Source: Gemmatimonadota bacterium (GTDB lineage: Bacteria > Gemmatimonadota > Gemmatimonadetes > Gemmatimonadales > GWC2-71-9). From it: a stretch of DNA of 64,000 nucleotides. The position numbers and the translations under genes were made by a program. This document shows positions 26,390 to 34,776 of this stretch, piece by piece. The DNA lies in assembly GCA_022563595.1 (NCBI GenBank), contig JADFNB010000011.1, positions 1-64,000 of the forward strand. The letters run 5' to 3'. A model generated the notes under the pieces. It saw only the letters and a program-made list of their open reading frames with translations, searched no databases and was not told the origin of the DNA. The stretch's first letter is position 1. Each line of letters begins with the position of its first letter.

Positions 26390-26974
26390 GGGTTTCCTAC
26401 CCACCCACGTCCCCTGCCCAACAACCATCTCTTCGATCCCCGCGGGTGGGACCGCCTCGCTGAGGACGACGAGTCGCTGACCGCGCAGTAGCACGCGCGC
26501 GCCCTCAGCGAGCCACGGTTCGGTGGCATGCTCGGCACCGATGACGACCCCTCTGGCCATCGCTTCCTTGAGCGGAATGACGCTCCGACCCACGAGCAGA
26601 CTCAGGAACGGTGCGGCAACGATTGATTCCGGAGCATTGATCCCGACGAAATGCACACCCTCCATCAGGCCCGCCAGTTCGCCGGCGAGCGCGGCGCCGG
26701 ATCCGACCAGGACGACGAAGCCACCCGGGCTCGCCAACCCCAGCAACGCCTGAACGGCCTCGGCACCTAGCGGCAGAGCCCCGGACGCGGCGCTGATCTC
26801 CGGCTCGCCGAAACGCGCCACGCGGTTGACGACCAAAAACTCCGCCTTGCAGACCGGGCACCCGATGGTCCCAAACACGATCGCCCGTTCCTTCATCGCG
26901 CCGGTTGCCACCACCAGGTACTCCTCGCGATGGTCCCCGGGGCATTTCAAGTGCTCGGTAAGCTCCAAGAACAT
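26387..26974 (-). CDS. Zinc-ribbon protein with Rossmann-like domain, unknown function
   Basis: A 195-residue protein. Two Cys pairs (LKCPGDH near residue 11 and IGCPVC near residue 39) suggest a treble-clef or ribbon metal site. After it comes an alpha/beta segment with a glycine-rich loop (VVLVGSGAALAGELAG), as in methyltransferase or nucleotide-binding folds. No full SAM motif set is visible. It is the last gene of the folE-SDR operon, 7 bases after the SDR stop. Function unknown; its partners hint at pterin or one-carbon metabolism, but this is only context. Confidence 0.75.
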   Translation of the reverse strand: MFLELTEHLKCPGDHREEYLVVATGAMKERAIVFGTIGCPVCKAEFLVVNRVARFGEPEISAASGALPLGAEAVQALLGLASPGGFVVLVGSGAALAGELAGLMEGVHFVGINAPESIVAAPFLSLLVGRSVIPLKEAMARGVVIGAEHATEPWLAEGARVLLRGQRLVVLSEAVPPAGIEEMVVGQGTWVGRKP

Positions 26975-26981
26975 GATCGCG

Positions 26982-27692
26982 CTACCCCGCCGACAGCCGA
27001 ATCAGGTCCACAACCGCTCGCGAGGAACGCGTCACGGCGTAGAGCACCGCGTCCGCCACGTCCTCCGGCGTCAGCATCGCCGACCGGTTCGGGAGGTCGT
27101 CTCGACGATCCGGGCCTATGGGATCCCACAACGCCGTGTCCGTTGGCCCGGGCGAAATCAGCGTCATGCGCAAACCCGACCCGGCGTACTCGGCCCGCAG
27201 GACCTCATGGAGGCCGCGCAAGCCGAACTTGCTGGCACTGTACGCAGCGTTCCCAGGGAACGGTACATGGTCGGCTACGCTCCCGATCGTGACGACGTGA
27301 CCGCCGCGGTCACTCATCATCGGGAGAAACGTCTTGAGGACCCCGAATGCGCCAACAAGGTTCACCTCGATCTGGGCGCGGAAGTCGTCGGCGCTCGTCT
27401 GTAGGAACGGTTTGAGCAGGAATCCCCCGGCATTGCTCACCAGGATATCGGGCGTCCCGGCGGACTCGCGCACGCGCTCGGCCGCCCTAAGTAGATCAGC
27501 CGCGTCCGTGATGTCGCATGCGATGTCGAGCGCGTGCTCGATCTCCACCGGGCCGGGGCCGCCGCCGGTACCCAGCGTTCGCGCCAGCCGCACGACGTGG
27601 GCGCCAGCCTCGCCCAGTTTCACCGCCACCGCGCGTCCGATCCCTCGACTCGCGCCGGTGATGACCGCCACCTTTCCGTCGAGCGCGCTCAA
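26982..27692 (-). CDS. Short-chain dehydrogenase/reductase
   Basis: Classical SDR of 236 residues. The cofactor loop is [12 protein letters not shown] lies in the middle, and the catalytic Ser precedes YSASK (active-site Tyr and Lys). A Arg after the cofactor loop region suggests NADPH use. The start is TTG sharing TTGA with the folE stop, so it is translationally coupled to GTP cyclohydrolase I. That context makes a pterin reductase (sepiapterin- or dihydromonapterin-type) plausible, but no diagnostic residue confirms it. Confidence 0.88.
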   Translation of the reverse strand: MSALDGKVAVITGASRGIGRAVAVKLGEAGAHVVRLARTLGTGGGPGPVEIEHALDIACDITDAADLLRAAERVRESAGTPDILVSNAGGFLLKPFLQTSADDFRAQIEVNLVGAFGVLKTFLPMMSDRGGHVVTIGSVADHVPFPGNAAYSASKFGLRGLHEVLRAEYAGSGLRMTLISPGPTDTALWDPIGPDRRDDLPNRSAMLTPEDVADAVLYAVTRSSRAVVDLIRLSAG

Positions 27693-28360
27693 TCGATCCC
27701 GTGGTGGCCGGCGTGCACCAGCCGGAGGAACTCATCGCGTGTCTTGAAGTCGTCGCGAAAACTACCGCGCACCGCGCTGGTGACAGTCTTCGAGTTCTGC
27801 TTCTCTACTCCGCGCATCATCATGCACAGGTGATACGCCTCGATCACGACCCCGACGCCGTGAGGTTCCAGGACATCCGTCAACGCGTCCGCCACCTCGT
27901 CGGTGAGCCGCTCCTGCACCTGGAGTCGCCGGGCGAAGACATCGACGATTCGCGGAATCTTCGACAGACCGATGATCCGACCGTTGGGGATATAGGCGAC
28001 GTGTGCTTTGCCGAAGAACGGCAACATGTGGTGCTCGCACATGGAATAGATCTCGATGTCGCGCACCAGGATCATGCTCTCATGCGTCTCTGCGAACACC
28101 GCCCCGTTGACGACCTCGTCCACGCATGTCTCGTAGCCGCGCGTGAGCCAGTGCATGGCCTCGGCCACCCTCTGGGGCGTCCGGCGGATTCCCTCTCGGT
28201 CCACGTCCTCGCCGAGCAGGGCGAGTTGCTGGCGCACGAGCTGCTCATACCGCTCGGCCGCGTGCTCGCGCTGTGCCGCCAGCTCCGCACATTCCTCACG
28301 TGTGCCCGCGATTTCTTCGGGCCTACGACCTCTCGGGACGATCGGCTTCGTCAAGCTCAC
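27689..28360 (-). CDS. folE: GTP cyclohydrolase I
   Basis: Zinc enzyme converting GTP to 7,8-dihydroneopterin triphosphate, the entry to folate and biopterin-type cofactors. The 223-residue chain carries the signatures [12 protein letters not shown] (zinc Cys and His), [18 protein letters not shown] and RGVEKQNS. The N-terminal 50 residues are helical and charged, longer than in the E. coli enzyme. First gene of a three-gene operon (folE-SDR-ribbon protein), with the promoter presumably in the 28.36-28.49 kb gap. Confidence 0.95.
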   Translation of the reverse strand: MSLTKPIVPRGRRPEEIAGTREECAELAAQREHAAERYEQLVRQQLALLGEDVDREGIRRTPQRVAEAMHWLTRGYETCVDEVVNGAVFAETHESMILVRDIEIYSMCEHHMLPFFGKAHVAYIPNGRIIGLSKIPRIVDVFARRLQVQERLTDEVADALTDVLEPHGVGVVIEAYHLCMMMRGVEKQNSKTVTSAVRGSFRDDFKTRDEFLRLVHAGHHGID

Positions 28361-28704
28361 CTACGCCTCCCCGCACGGCGGGATTCACCGCGTGACGCGT
28401 TGTCAACCTAAACACAGTACGCTATTTTGCCGGTTCCCCAAACACAAGACCGCCGGTGCACCCGTTGGCACGCCGGCGGCTTGGTAGCTACGAGTGGAGA
28501 GGGTTATTGAAGCCCGAATGAAACGTCCCGAGCCCTCGCTGAAACGTCAGTCTTCCCTTTGGGGGCGTGACATCGGCAACGGCAATCGGACTCGCATCCA
28601 ACCCTGTTGGCTCAATAATTGCGCTCCCCACCCAAAGCCGTGGTGAATAATAAGAGAACTGTTCGCCGGGCGTCAAGCAGTGATCGATTGTCATGAGGTA
28701 ACGA
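28361..28704. promoter_or_regulatory. Gene-free divergent region between folE and a small membrane gene
   Basis: More AT-rich than its surroundings. On the minus strand TTGTGT and TAGCGT spaced by 17 bases (near 28440-28412) could be a weak folE promoter. A pair of CCGCCGG/CCGGCGG arms (about 28450-28480) may form a hairpin. TGAAACGTC occurs twice as a direct repeat at 28519-28527 and 28540-28548. No protein-coding potential I trust on either strand. Confidence 0.35.
28519..28548. repeat. Direct repeat TGAAACGTC, 21-bp spacing
   Basis: Two identical 9-mers whose starts are 21 bases apart, that is two helical turns, in the folE/small-gene intergenic region. This spacing is typical of tandem activator or response-regulator sites. 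Only two copies, so chance is possible. Confidence 0.3.
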
Positions 28705-28881
28705 ATGCGCAATCCCGTACTGGTTTTGCTCGCCGCCGCCGGAAGCCTCGTGCTCTGGGTCGTTCTGACGTTCCTCATGGACCTGCGGAGCGGCTGGACC
28801 CACCTACCCCTGGCAGTGGCTGTGGTGTTGATCGTGATCGGCATCGTGGAGAGCGACGAACGGCGAGGGCGCAACCGATAG
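28705..28881 (+). CDS. Small two-helix membrane protein (58 aa)
   Basis: A 58-residue product with two transmembrane helices (PVLVLLAAAGSLVLWVVLTF and LPLAVAVVLIVIGIV) and a charged C-terminus ESDERRGRNR. GAGGTA lies about six bases before the ATG, a convincing ribosome binding site. Strong amphipathic patterning argues it is real. No known family. It stands alone between the folE promoter region and a decayed kinase gene. Confidence 0.65.
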   Translation: MRNPVLVLLAAAGSLVLWVVLTFLMDLRSGWTHLPLAVAVVLIVIGIVESDERRGRNR

Positions 28882-28893
28882 CGGGACACCTGA

Positions 28894-28927
28894 TCTAGGC
28901 CGGTTCCGGCTCTAGGCCAGTTCCGGC
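28894..28927. repeat. 17-bp tandem duplication
   Basis: TCTAGGCCGGTTCCGGC followed at once by TCTAGGCCAGTTCCGGC, one mismatch. It sits exactly at the broken 3' end of the decayed kinase, duplicating its premature stop, and looks like a slippage or repair scar. Confidence 0.7.
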
Positions 28928-29230
28928 AGGTGCACCAGACCGCGCTCGTGCGCTACACCGAGCGATTCGCGCACCTGCCGCAGGACCTGTTCCTATCCCG
29001 CCCTCACCGAGTCGCTCCGCGAGTCGGTAGCTGCTCATACGGTGGGCTTGTCCGACCTCGGCGCTGAGACCGAATGCCACGCGGGCGGCTACCACCGCAA
29101 TACCAACGCAGATATAGTTGGAGATAATGGATTGCAGGACGATCGAGAACTCCGGAAGCACCGTGCCCCGCGCCGCGATCCGCTGGGACGCCGTGGCAGG
29201 AGATCGGTAGGAAGCGATGCAACACCAGAG
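28912..29230 (-). pseudogene. Decayed membrane Ser/Thr protein kinase with internal deletion
   Basis: Read on the minus strand. A hydrophobic stretch (ISNYICVGIAVVAARVAFGL) is followed by SSYRLAERLGEGGIG, the linker and glycine loop of membrane-tethered Ser/Thr kinases. The frame then breaks. One frame over, QVLRQVRESLGVAHERGLVH follows directly; this matches helix E and the start of the HRD catalytic loop, normally about 90 residues later. Sequence then ends before R-D. So most of the N-lobe and everything after the catalytic His are gone. There is no start codon with a ribosome binding site, and frames are disrupted upstream of about 29230. Confidence 0.7.
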
Positions 29231-29363
29231 TCAAACGGGAACTCGGCGGTCTGCTTTGCGAGCAAACGGTGGCTACTCCTATCGGCTGCCCGTACACCTG
29301 TGGATTGGGTGCCGCGCGCAAGATAAGTCATTGGTACCGGTAACTGACACCGGCCGTTAGCCT

Positions 29364-30134
29364 GTGATGCTCGTAGCTCTCATCCGCCCGGTGAGCCGCT
29401 CTATCGCCCGCTGTGAGCTAACCTATGCGCCGCGCAGTCCGATCGACGCGTCGCTCGCCTCACAACAGCACGACCTCTACGCCTCCGCGCTGAGGGACCT
29501 CGGGGTAGAGGTCGCGCGGTTGCCCCGGCTCGACGACGCCCCCGACGCCGTCTTCGTCGAGGACTGCGCCGTGGTTCTCGACGAGATCGCGATCCTCGGC
29601 CGGACCTCCGTAGCCTCGCGCAGCGGCGAGCACCTGACCGTTGCGGCGGCCCTGCGCGCTCACCGCCCTCTGGTGGAGATTCGGCTTCCCGGTACGCTCG
29701 AGGGCGGCGATATCTTGCGATGCGGGCGAACGCTGTACGCGGGGCGGTCGACCCGCACGAACGACGCCGGCATCGAGCAGCTTCAGCGGCTCGCGGTACC
29801 GCATGGCTACGAAGTGATTCCGGTGGACTTTTCCGGGTGTCTCCACCTAAAGAGCGCGTGCACCACACTGCCCTCGGAGGCGGTGTTGGTCAATCCGGAA
29901 TGGGTCGATCCCGCCGTTTTCGACGATGCACGCAACGTGTGCCGGGTGCCGCCCGGCGAGCCTCGCGCCGCCAACGTGCTCGCCGTGGGCGAGACGGTGC
30001 TCCTCCCGGCCGGGCACCCCAGCACGAGTTCCCTGCTGATGCAGCGGGGCTACACGGTCCGTGATGTGGATATGTCCGAGCTGGCTAAGGCCGAGGGCGG
30101 CCTCACATGTTCCAGCATAGTCTTCACGGCGTGA
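29364..30134 (+). CDS. Dimethylargininase/amidinotransferase-fold hydrolase (DDAH-like)
   Basis: Guanidine-modifying enzyme family, 256 residues, matching the size of bacterial N(omega)-dimethylarginine dimethylaminohydrolases. Catalytic elements: FVEDCAVV (substrate-binding Glu/Asp), LEGGDIL, the His in CLHLKSACT and the C-terminal nucleophile Cys in GGLTCSS. It would release citrulline and dimethylamine from methylated arginine, or act on a related guanidino substrate. Start GTG 29364 or ATG 29367; no good ribosome binding site. Monocistronic by context. Confidence 0.9.
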   Translation: MMLVALIRPVSRSIARCELTYAPRSPIDASLASQQHDLYASALRDLGVEVARLPRLDDAPDAVFVEDCAVVLDEIAILGRTSVASRSGEHLTVAAALRAHRPLVEIRLPGTLEGGDILRCGRTLYAGRSTRTNDAGIEQLQRLAVPHGYEVIPVDFSGCLHLKSACTTLPSEAVLVNPEWVDPAVFDDARNVCRVPPGEPRAANVLAVGETVLLPAGHPSTSSLLMQRGYTVRDVDMSELAKAEGGLTCSSIVFTA

Positions 30135-30154
30135 CATCTCGTGGCCCTGGGGAA

Positions 30155-30180
30155 CGCTCGGCAGAGGAGACCACCGAGCG
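30155..30180. terminator. Putative hairpin between convergent genes
   Basis: CGCTCGG (30155-30161) and CCGAGCG (30174-30180) form a perfect 7-bp stem with a 12-base loop, in the 69-base gap between the DDAH-like gene and the GNAT gene. No T tract. Confidence 0.4.
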
Positions 30181-30203
30181 GCCGACGCCTGCTCGAGCCT
30201 CTC

Positions 30204-31178
30204 TCAGATTTCCCAGTTGGAGAAGAGCGTCTCCCCTTCGGGGATATCCGCCTCGGGGTATCCGGCGAATGTCATCCGCAGATCGGTCCACCGAACCCGA
30301 TAACCGCGGGCCACTAGCTCCCGGTACGCCTCACGATGGGCCGTCTGGCACCGCACGGCGACCCGACGGATGGAGATCCGCGCGGCGGCGGCCTCGACAT
30401 CCCGCACCACTGCAAGGAACGACGCCCGCGAGTCGGCGAACAACTTGAGCACACGCAGTTCGTCCGCCGCTCGTGTGTCGGCGAGCGGCGCGGAATGCCA
30501 CAGGGCGAACGCGGTGATCTCACCTCCCCGTTCGATGATCGTCGTGTCTCCGATCTGGAGTTCGTGCGTCAGCTCCAGCTCGCGCGTGAAATCGTAGCCT
30601 GGCGCGGAGCGTTGCAGGCGATCGCGGGTGCGCGCCAGCAGCTCGGTCCGTTCGCTGTCGTCCACCTGCCCAAGTCGGATGCCCCGCTCACGCGGTTGCC
30701 GGGACACTACGTCGCCGCTCATCGTGACGGTGAGATGCCCGGGCACGAAGTCCATCCGGCTGTAGAAACCGATGTTGTCCACCGTACGGGGCATCGTTTC
30801 CAGCCCCAGTGTCGTCACGCCTTGGTCCGTGAGCCAGTCCACGGCCGACCGAACGATGGCGCCCCCAACGCCCAGCCTCTGACGGTCGGGTCGCACGGCG
30901 AGCGGTCCCATCCATCCCTCGAGACCCGAGTGGTGCACAATGTTGAAGGCGACCAGCTGGTCGTCCTCATCCCGCCAGAGCATGGCTCCCGCCCCGGCGT
31001 CACGCAACGCGTAGCGCCAGATGACGGGGTTGAGAGCCGGCACCCGCACACCCACCATGCCGTCCCGCCGGTAGCGGTCCGTAAAGGCGTCCGCGAAGAC
31101 CCGGTTCAGCTCGCCGACGTCCGCTTCGCTCGCGGGCAGCGGGCCGATCACCTTGCGATCAGGCTGCCACATCTTCAT
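30204..31178 (-). CDS. Double-domain GNAT N-acetyltransferase
   Basis: A 324-residue protein. The first GNAT domain (about 10-155) has the acetyl-CoA motif region MGPLAVRPDRQRLGVGGAI. A second, more degenerate GNAT-like half (about 165-320) lacks a clear Q/RxxGxG loop. Such tandem GNATs commonly act on small amines or peptides; the substrate is not evident. GGAGG six bases before the ATG fixes the start at 31178, overlapping the sbcC end by 20 bases. It is therefore the distal gene of the DNA-repair run, though its link to repair is unclear. Confidence 0.85.
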   Translation of the reverse strand: MKMWQPDRKVIGPLPASEADVGELNRVFADAFTDRYRRDGMVGVRVPALNPVIWRYALRDAGAGAMLWRDEDDQLVAFNIVHHSGLEGWMGPLAVRPDRQRLGVGGAIVRSAVDWLTDQGVTTLGLETMPRTVDNIGFYSRMDFVPGHLTVTMSGDVVSRQPRERGIRLGQVDDSERTELLARTRDRLQRSAPGYDFTRELELTHELQIGDTTIIERGGEITAFALWHSAPLADTRAADELRVLKLFADSRASFLAVVRDVEAAAARISIRRVAVRCQTAHREAYRELVARGYRVRWTDLRMTFAGYPEADIPEGETLFSNWEI

Positions 31179-33585
31179 CAGAGCCTCCGGAATCCTCCGT
31201 TACCTTCGCCGCCCCGCGCTCCGGGTCGATCGCAACCCGGAGCACGCGGTCCACGGTATCGCGCACTGATTCAATGTGCGTGATGAGCACGACTTGTGGG
31301 AACCGGTCGGCCAACCGCCGGAGCAGGGCCACCACCTGTTGGCGGCGGTGCTCGTCGAGGCTGCCGAAGATCTCGTCGAGGACCAGCAACGACAGCGGCT
31401 GGCCCGCCCGCTCGGCCACCATCTGGCTGATCGCCAGGCGGAGGGCCAGGTTCGCGACATCCTCCTCCCCTCCGGAGATGACCGGCCGGGGCTCGCCCTC
31501 TTCCATCACCAGCAGACGGTACTGCTCGTCCAGCTCCAGTTCGTGGTACCGGCCGTCGGTGAGATCCGCCAGGAATGCGGAGGCGAGGTCGGAGAGTTCC
31601 GGCCGCAGCTGCGCGTTCAGCTCGGTACGCAGGTCGCCCCACGCATCGTCCAACTCCTCGTGCAACTTCAGCTCGGCACGTACCTCGGCCGCGCGGGCCG
31701 CCTGCACCGCCCGTTCCTCCACCCGACGAGCCGCGTTGGCAAGCGCTTCCTCGGCCGCCATGAGATCGCCTCGCCTGCCCAGCAACGTCAGCTCCGCATC
31801 GTGCACCGCCGCCTCGGCCACCTCGTAGGAGGTGCGGGCCGCCTCGTACCGCTCCGCGCTGAACCCCAAACCGTCGATCCCGGCGCTCAGGGCCTGAACA
31901 CGCTCCTCCCGGCCGGACAGATGCTGCTCGGCTGATTCCGCTTCACCCACGAGCTGCTCGCCGCGCGTCGCCTGGACCCGCAGGACCGCCGCCTGCGTGA
32001 TCGTGGGCTCGAGCTCGCGCAGCCGATCCCGCACGACATCGTGGCGCTCCGCGTCGTACGTTTCCGCCAGCTCCGCAATCATTCGTTCCAACTCGGCTGC
32101 GTGCTTGGTGGACCGCTCCAGCTCCCCGCGCAGTTCTCCCTGCTCCCGCAGCCGCTCTCGGATACTGCCCACCGTGTCGGACGCATGCTGTACCGCCGCC
32201 CGCGCCTCTTCTAGCCGCGCATGTGCCTCGAGGACATCGGCTGGTTCCGCCGCGAGCTGCTCCACCCGTTGCTTGAAGAACTTACCGTTCAACTCGATCT
32301 CCTCGAGCTGGCCTGTGAGGGTCTCGAGCACGCTCTCATACTCGTCGCCCAGCGGGCGCGCACACGTGGGACAGGCCCCGGCCGCGCCGGCCGTCAGGAT
32401 ACCCTCCCGATGTGCTTGGAGGTCGCGGTACTGGTCCCGCAGCGCGAGCCGTTTGGTCTCGGCGTCCTGCTTATCACGCACCCACTGCGTCCGCGCCAGT
32501 TCCTCCTCTCGCTCTCGCGCTTCCAGCCGGCTGCGCGTCTCGGCCAGGTCCAGCTCGGCTCGCTCGAAGCCCGCCTGGCGTGCGCCGGGCGCGTCGATCC
32601 GCTCTTGGAGCCGGGCCATCTGGTCCCGTACCTCCGTCAGCTGACCGCTCAGCAGCCGCCGCCGGCCGGCGGCGCGCCCTTCCTGTTCCAAGCGATCCAG
32701 CTCCACCCGCAGGGGCTCCACTCGGGCAAGCACCGGCCGCAACTCGGTCAGACGACTCTGGGCCGACAGCGCTTCCGCCAGCTCTCGGTCGAGGCGCTCG
32801 AACTCGCGTCTGGCTTCTACAACCTCTTTCTCGGCCACACGGCGGTCCCCGTCAAGCCCCATCACCACTTCGCGGAGCTGCACCAGCCCCGTCCACACCG
32901 GCCCCTCCGTGTCGCGATGCCGTTTCGCCGCTGCGAGCGCCTTCTCCGACTCCTTCACGGCCGCCGCCGCCGTCCTACGGCGCTCCCGGCTGGCGGCGCA
33001 TTCCCGCTCCAGCTCTTCCCCGCGGCCCAGCGACTGCTCCAGGCCGGCCAGCTCGCCCCGCAGGACGGAGCGCTTCTCCCGCAGCTTGTCCTGGGCCACC
33101 CGCAGTTTCTCATACCCGAGAATCCGCGAGAGGAACTTGCCGCGCTCGGTCGGGCCCATCGCCGCCATAACCGCAAGCTCTTTTTGTCCGGTGAAATATG
33201 TGTTGAAGAACTCGTCGCGCGACATCCCGAGCACCCGTCGGACGGCAGCTGTGACCTCCTGTTGGCTGTTGGCAATCGGAGCTTCACCCCGGTCCTGGTA
33301 CAGGTCCGCACCGTAGAGTGTGCGGGCGACCCGGTACTCGTGCCCGCCGAGACCGAACTCCACCTCCACGCGCACCTGCGACCGCGGTGCGGCCCGATTC
33401 CAGCGCAGCGTGTCCCGGTTGCCGCGCGCCGCCGGCATTCCGTAGAAAGCCCAGGCGATCGCCTCCAGCAGCGTTGTCTTGCCGGCTCCGTTGGGACCGA
33501 TGATGGCGGTGATGCCCAACCCGAAATCGATCTCCGTATCGGCGTGCTGCCGGAAGTTCGTGAGCTTGAGCCGGTGGAGGCGCAT
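31159..33585 (-). CDS. sbcC: SbcC/Rad50-type SMC-like ATPase
   Basis: DNA-repair ATPase of 808 residues. The N-terminal ATP head has FRQHADTEIDF and Walker A GPNGAGKTTLLEA. Long coiled-coil arms (about 180-400 and 420-650) flank a zinc hook CPTCARPL near residue 405. The C-terminal head has the signature region (SGGEEDVANLALR) and Walker B LLVLDEIFGSLD with a D-loop. With SbcD it forms the Mre11-Rad50-like nuclease that opens DNA ends and hairpins. GGAGGAG lies before the ATG, which directly follows the sbcD TAG. It is shorter than E. coli SbcC (1048), closer to archaeal Rad50. Confidence 0.94.
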   Translation of the reverse strand: MRLHRLKLTNFRQHADTEIDFGLGITAIIGPNGAGKTTLLEAIAWAFYGMPAARGNRDTLRWNRAAPRSQVRVEVEFGLGGHEYRVARTLYGADLYQDRGEAPIANSQQEVTAAVRRVLGMSRDEFFNTYFTGQKELAVMAAMGPTERGKFLSRILGYEKLRVAQDKLREKRSVLRGELAGLEQSLGRGEELERECAASRERRRTAAAAVKESEKALAAAKRHRDTEGPVWTGLVQLREVVMGLDGDRRVAEKEVVEARREFERLDRELAEALSAQSRLTELRPVLARVEPLRVELDRLEQEGRAAGRRRLLSGQLTEVRDQMARLQERIDAPGARQAGFERAELDLAETRSRLEAREREEELARTQWVRDKQDAETKRLALRDQYRDLQAHREGILTAGAAGACPTCARPLGDEYESVLETLTGQLEEIELNGKFFKQRVEQLAAEPADVLEAHARLEEARAAVQHASDTVGSIRERLREQGELRGELERSTKHAAELERMIAELAETYDAERHDVVRDRLRELEPTITQAAVLRVQATRGEQLVGEAESAEQHLSGREERVQALSAGIDGLGFSAERYEAARTSYEVAEAAVHDAELTLLGRRGDLMAAEEALANAARRVEERAVQAARAAEVRAELKLHEELDDAWGDLRTELNAQLRPELSDLASAFLADLTDGRYHELELDEQYRLLVMEEGEPRPVISGGEEDVANLALRLAISQMVAERAGQPLSLLVLDEIFGSLDEHRRQQVVALLRRLADRFPQVVLITHIESVRDTVDRVLRVAIDPERGAAKVTEDSGGSDEDVAA

Positions 33586-34773
33586 CTACTCCTCCGCCAT
33601 CTCGCGCTCGGCGGCGTCCAGGTACACCGCGCCGAGCGCAAGGAGGCGATCGCGCGACACGCCGGCCGGAAGCGGACGGCGACCGAGATAATCGGTGACT
33701 ATCTCGGAGAGCGTCTGCCGACGTCCCCGCGTGTCGAGGGTGATGTCACGCTGCCGTGTCGGCCGCCGGAGATCGAGTCGGTAGTGAAGTGCGCTTGCCT
33801 TGATCGCCCGGATCGCCGCGTGGTCCAGGTCGCGGGCGGTGGTACGCGGCACGTCGTAGACGACCTGCCGGACGATCTGGCCGTCGATCCCGCCTGGGAT
33901 CTCCTCCACCTGCGCCGCGATGGCACGGTCCAGGTCCGCAGCAGCGCATCCGGCAGCAGAGATGGGATCGAGATCCACCACCCGCCTGGCCGGTTCGACC
34001 CGTTGAAAGCTGATCCGCAACCGCTCGCCCAGCTCGACCAAGAGCCACCCTTTGTCTCCCGCCGCCGCGGTGGAGCCGCGCTCGCGCGACTCCCCCCACG
34101 GGTTGGTCGTCACGTACTCCAACGCACCCGAGTACCACACGTTCGGCGCAAGCTCGTTCGCAACGTGGTGATGACCCAGCGCGACGTAGTCGAACTCTTC
34201 CGCCCGGAGTTCGGACTGGCGGATTGGCACGCCGCCGTACGCGAGATCCGACGGATCGCGTGGTACCATGCCCTCAACCTCGCGATGCGTCACCAGGATG
34301 TTGTGGGTCGCGGAGGCATCCGGCGCGATGGACGGACGGGGCGATCCGCTCCACGCGAGATTCGGCACGCAGAGTACGGTGGTCGCGAGGCGCTCGAAGA
34401 CGAGTCGCTCCGAAGCATGCACGACCACCTGCACGCCGTCCACCGCTGCGAAGAGTTTCAGGATCGTTCCCGTCTCCGCCGAGCGCGGGGTATCGTGGTT
34501 CCCGGCCACGATCACCACCGGGGTCTCGGGCAACGCGGCCCGCAACCGCCGGAACTGGTTGAACGAATCCAGGATCGCCGCGTTGGTAGGGCGGACAGAA
34601 TGAAACAGGTCGCCAGCGACGAGCACCAGATCCGGCGCCGCCTCGATGACCTGGTTGGTCGCTCGCCGAAACGCGCCCGCAACGTCGGCTTCCCGCTGGT
34701 TGATCCCCTGAGGCGTCTGCCGGGTGTATTGCCGAAACCCGAGATGGAGGTCGGCGAGGTGGGCGAATTTCAC
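33586..34773 (-). CDS. sbcD: SbcD/Mre11-type nuclease
   Basis: Metallophosphoesterase of 395 residues, partner of SbcC. Phosphoesterase motifs are in order: HLADLHLG, VLVAGDLFHS, VVIVAGNHDTP and the histidine pair region LGHHHVA with VWYSGALEY. The manganese-dependent nuclease trims or nicks DNA ends. GTG start three bases after the upstream stop. The C-terminal capping domain is present, so the protein is full length. Confidence 0.94.
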   Translation of the reverse strand: MKFAHLADLHLGFRQYTRQTPQGINQREADVAGAFRRATNQVIEAAPDLVLVAGDLFHSVRPTNAAILDSFNQFRRLRAALPETPVVIVAGNHDTPRSAETGTILKLFAAVDGVQVVVHASERLVFERLATTVLCVPNLAWSGSPRPSIAPDASATHNILVTHREVEGMVPRDPSDLAYGGVPIRQSELRAEEFDYVALGHHHVANELAPNVWYSGALEYVTTNPWGESRERGSTAAAGDKGWLLVELGERLRISFQRVEPARRVVDLDPISAAGCAAADLDRAIAAQVEEIPGGIDGQIVRQVVYDVPRTTARDLDHAAIRAIKASALHYRLDLRRPTRQRDITLDTRGRRQTLSEIVTDYLGRRPLPAGVSRDRLLALGAVYLDAAEREMAEE

Positions 34774-34776
34774 GTG

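Noticed and set aside
28488-28889. A 133-codon minus-strand frame in the folE/small-gene gap
   Set aside because: Ser/Thr/Arg-rich without pattern; it overlaps the better supported 58-residue membrane protein.
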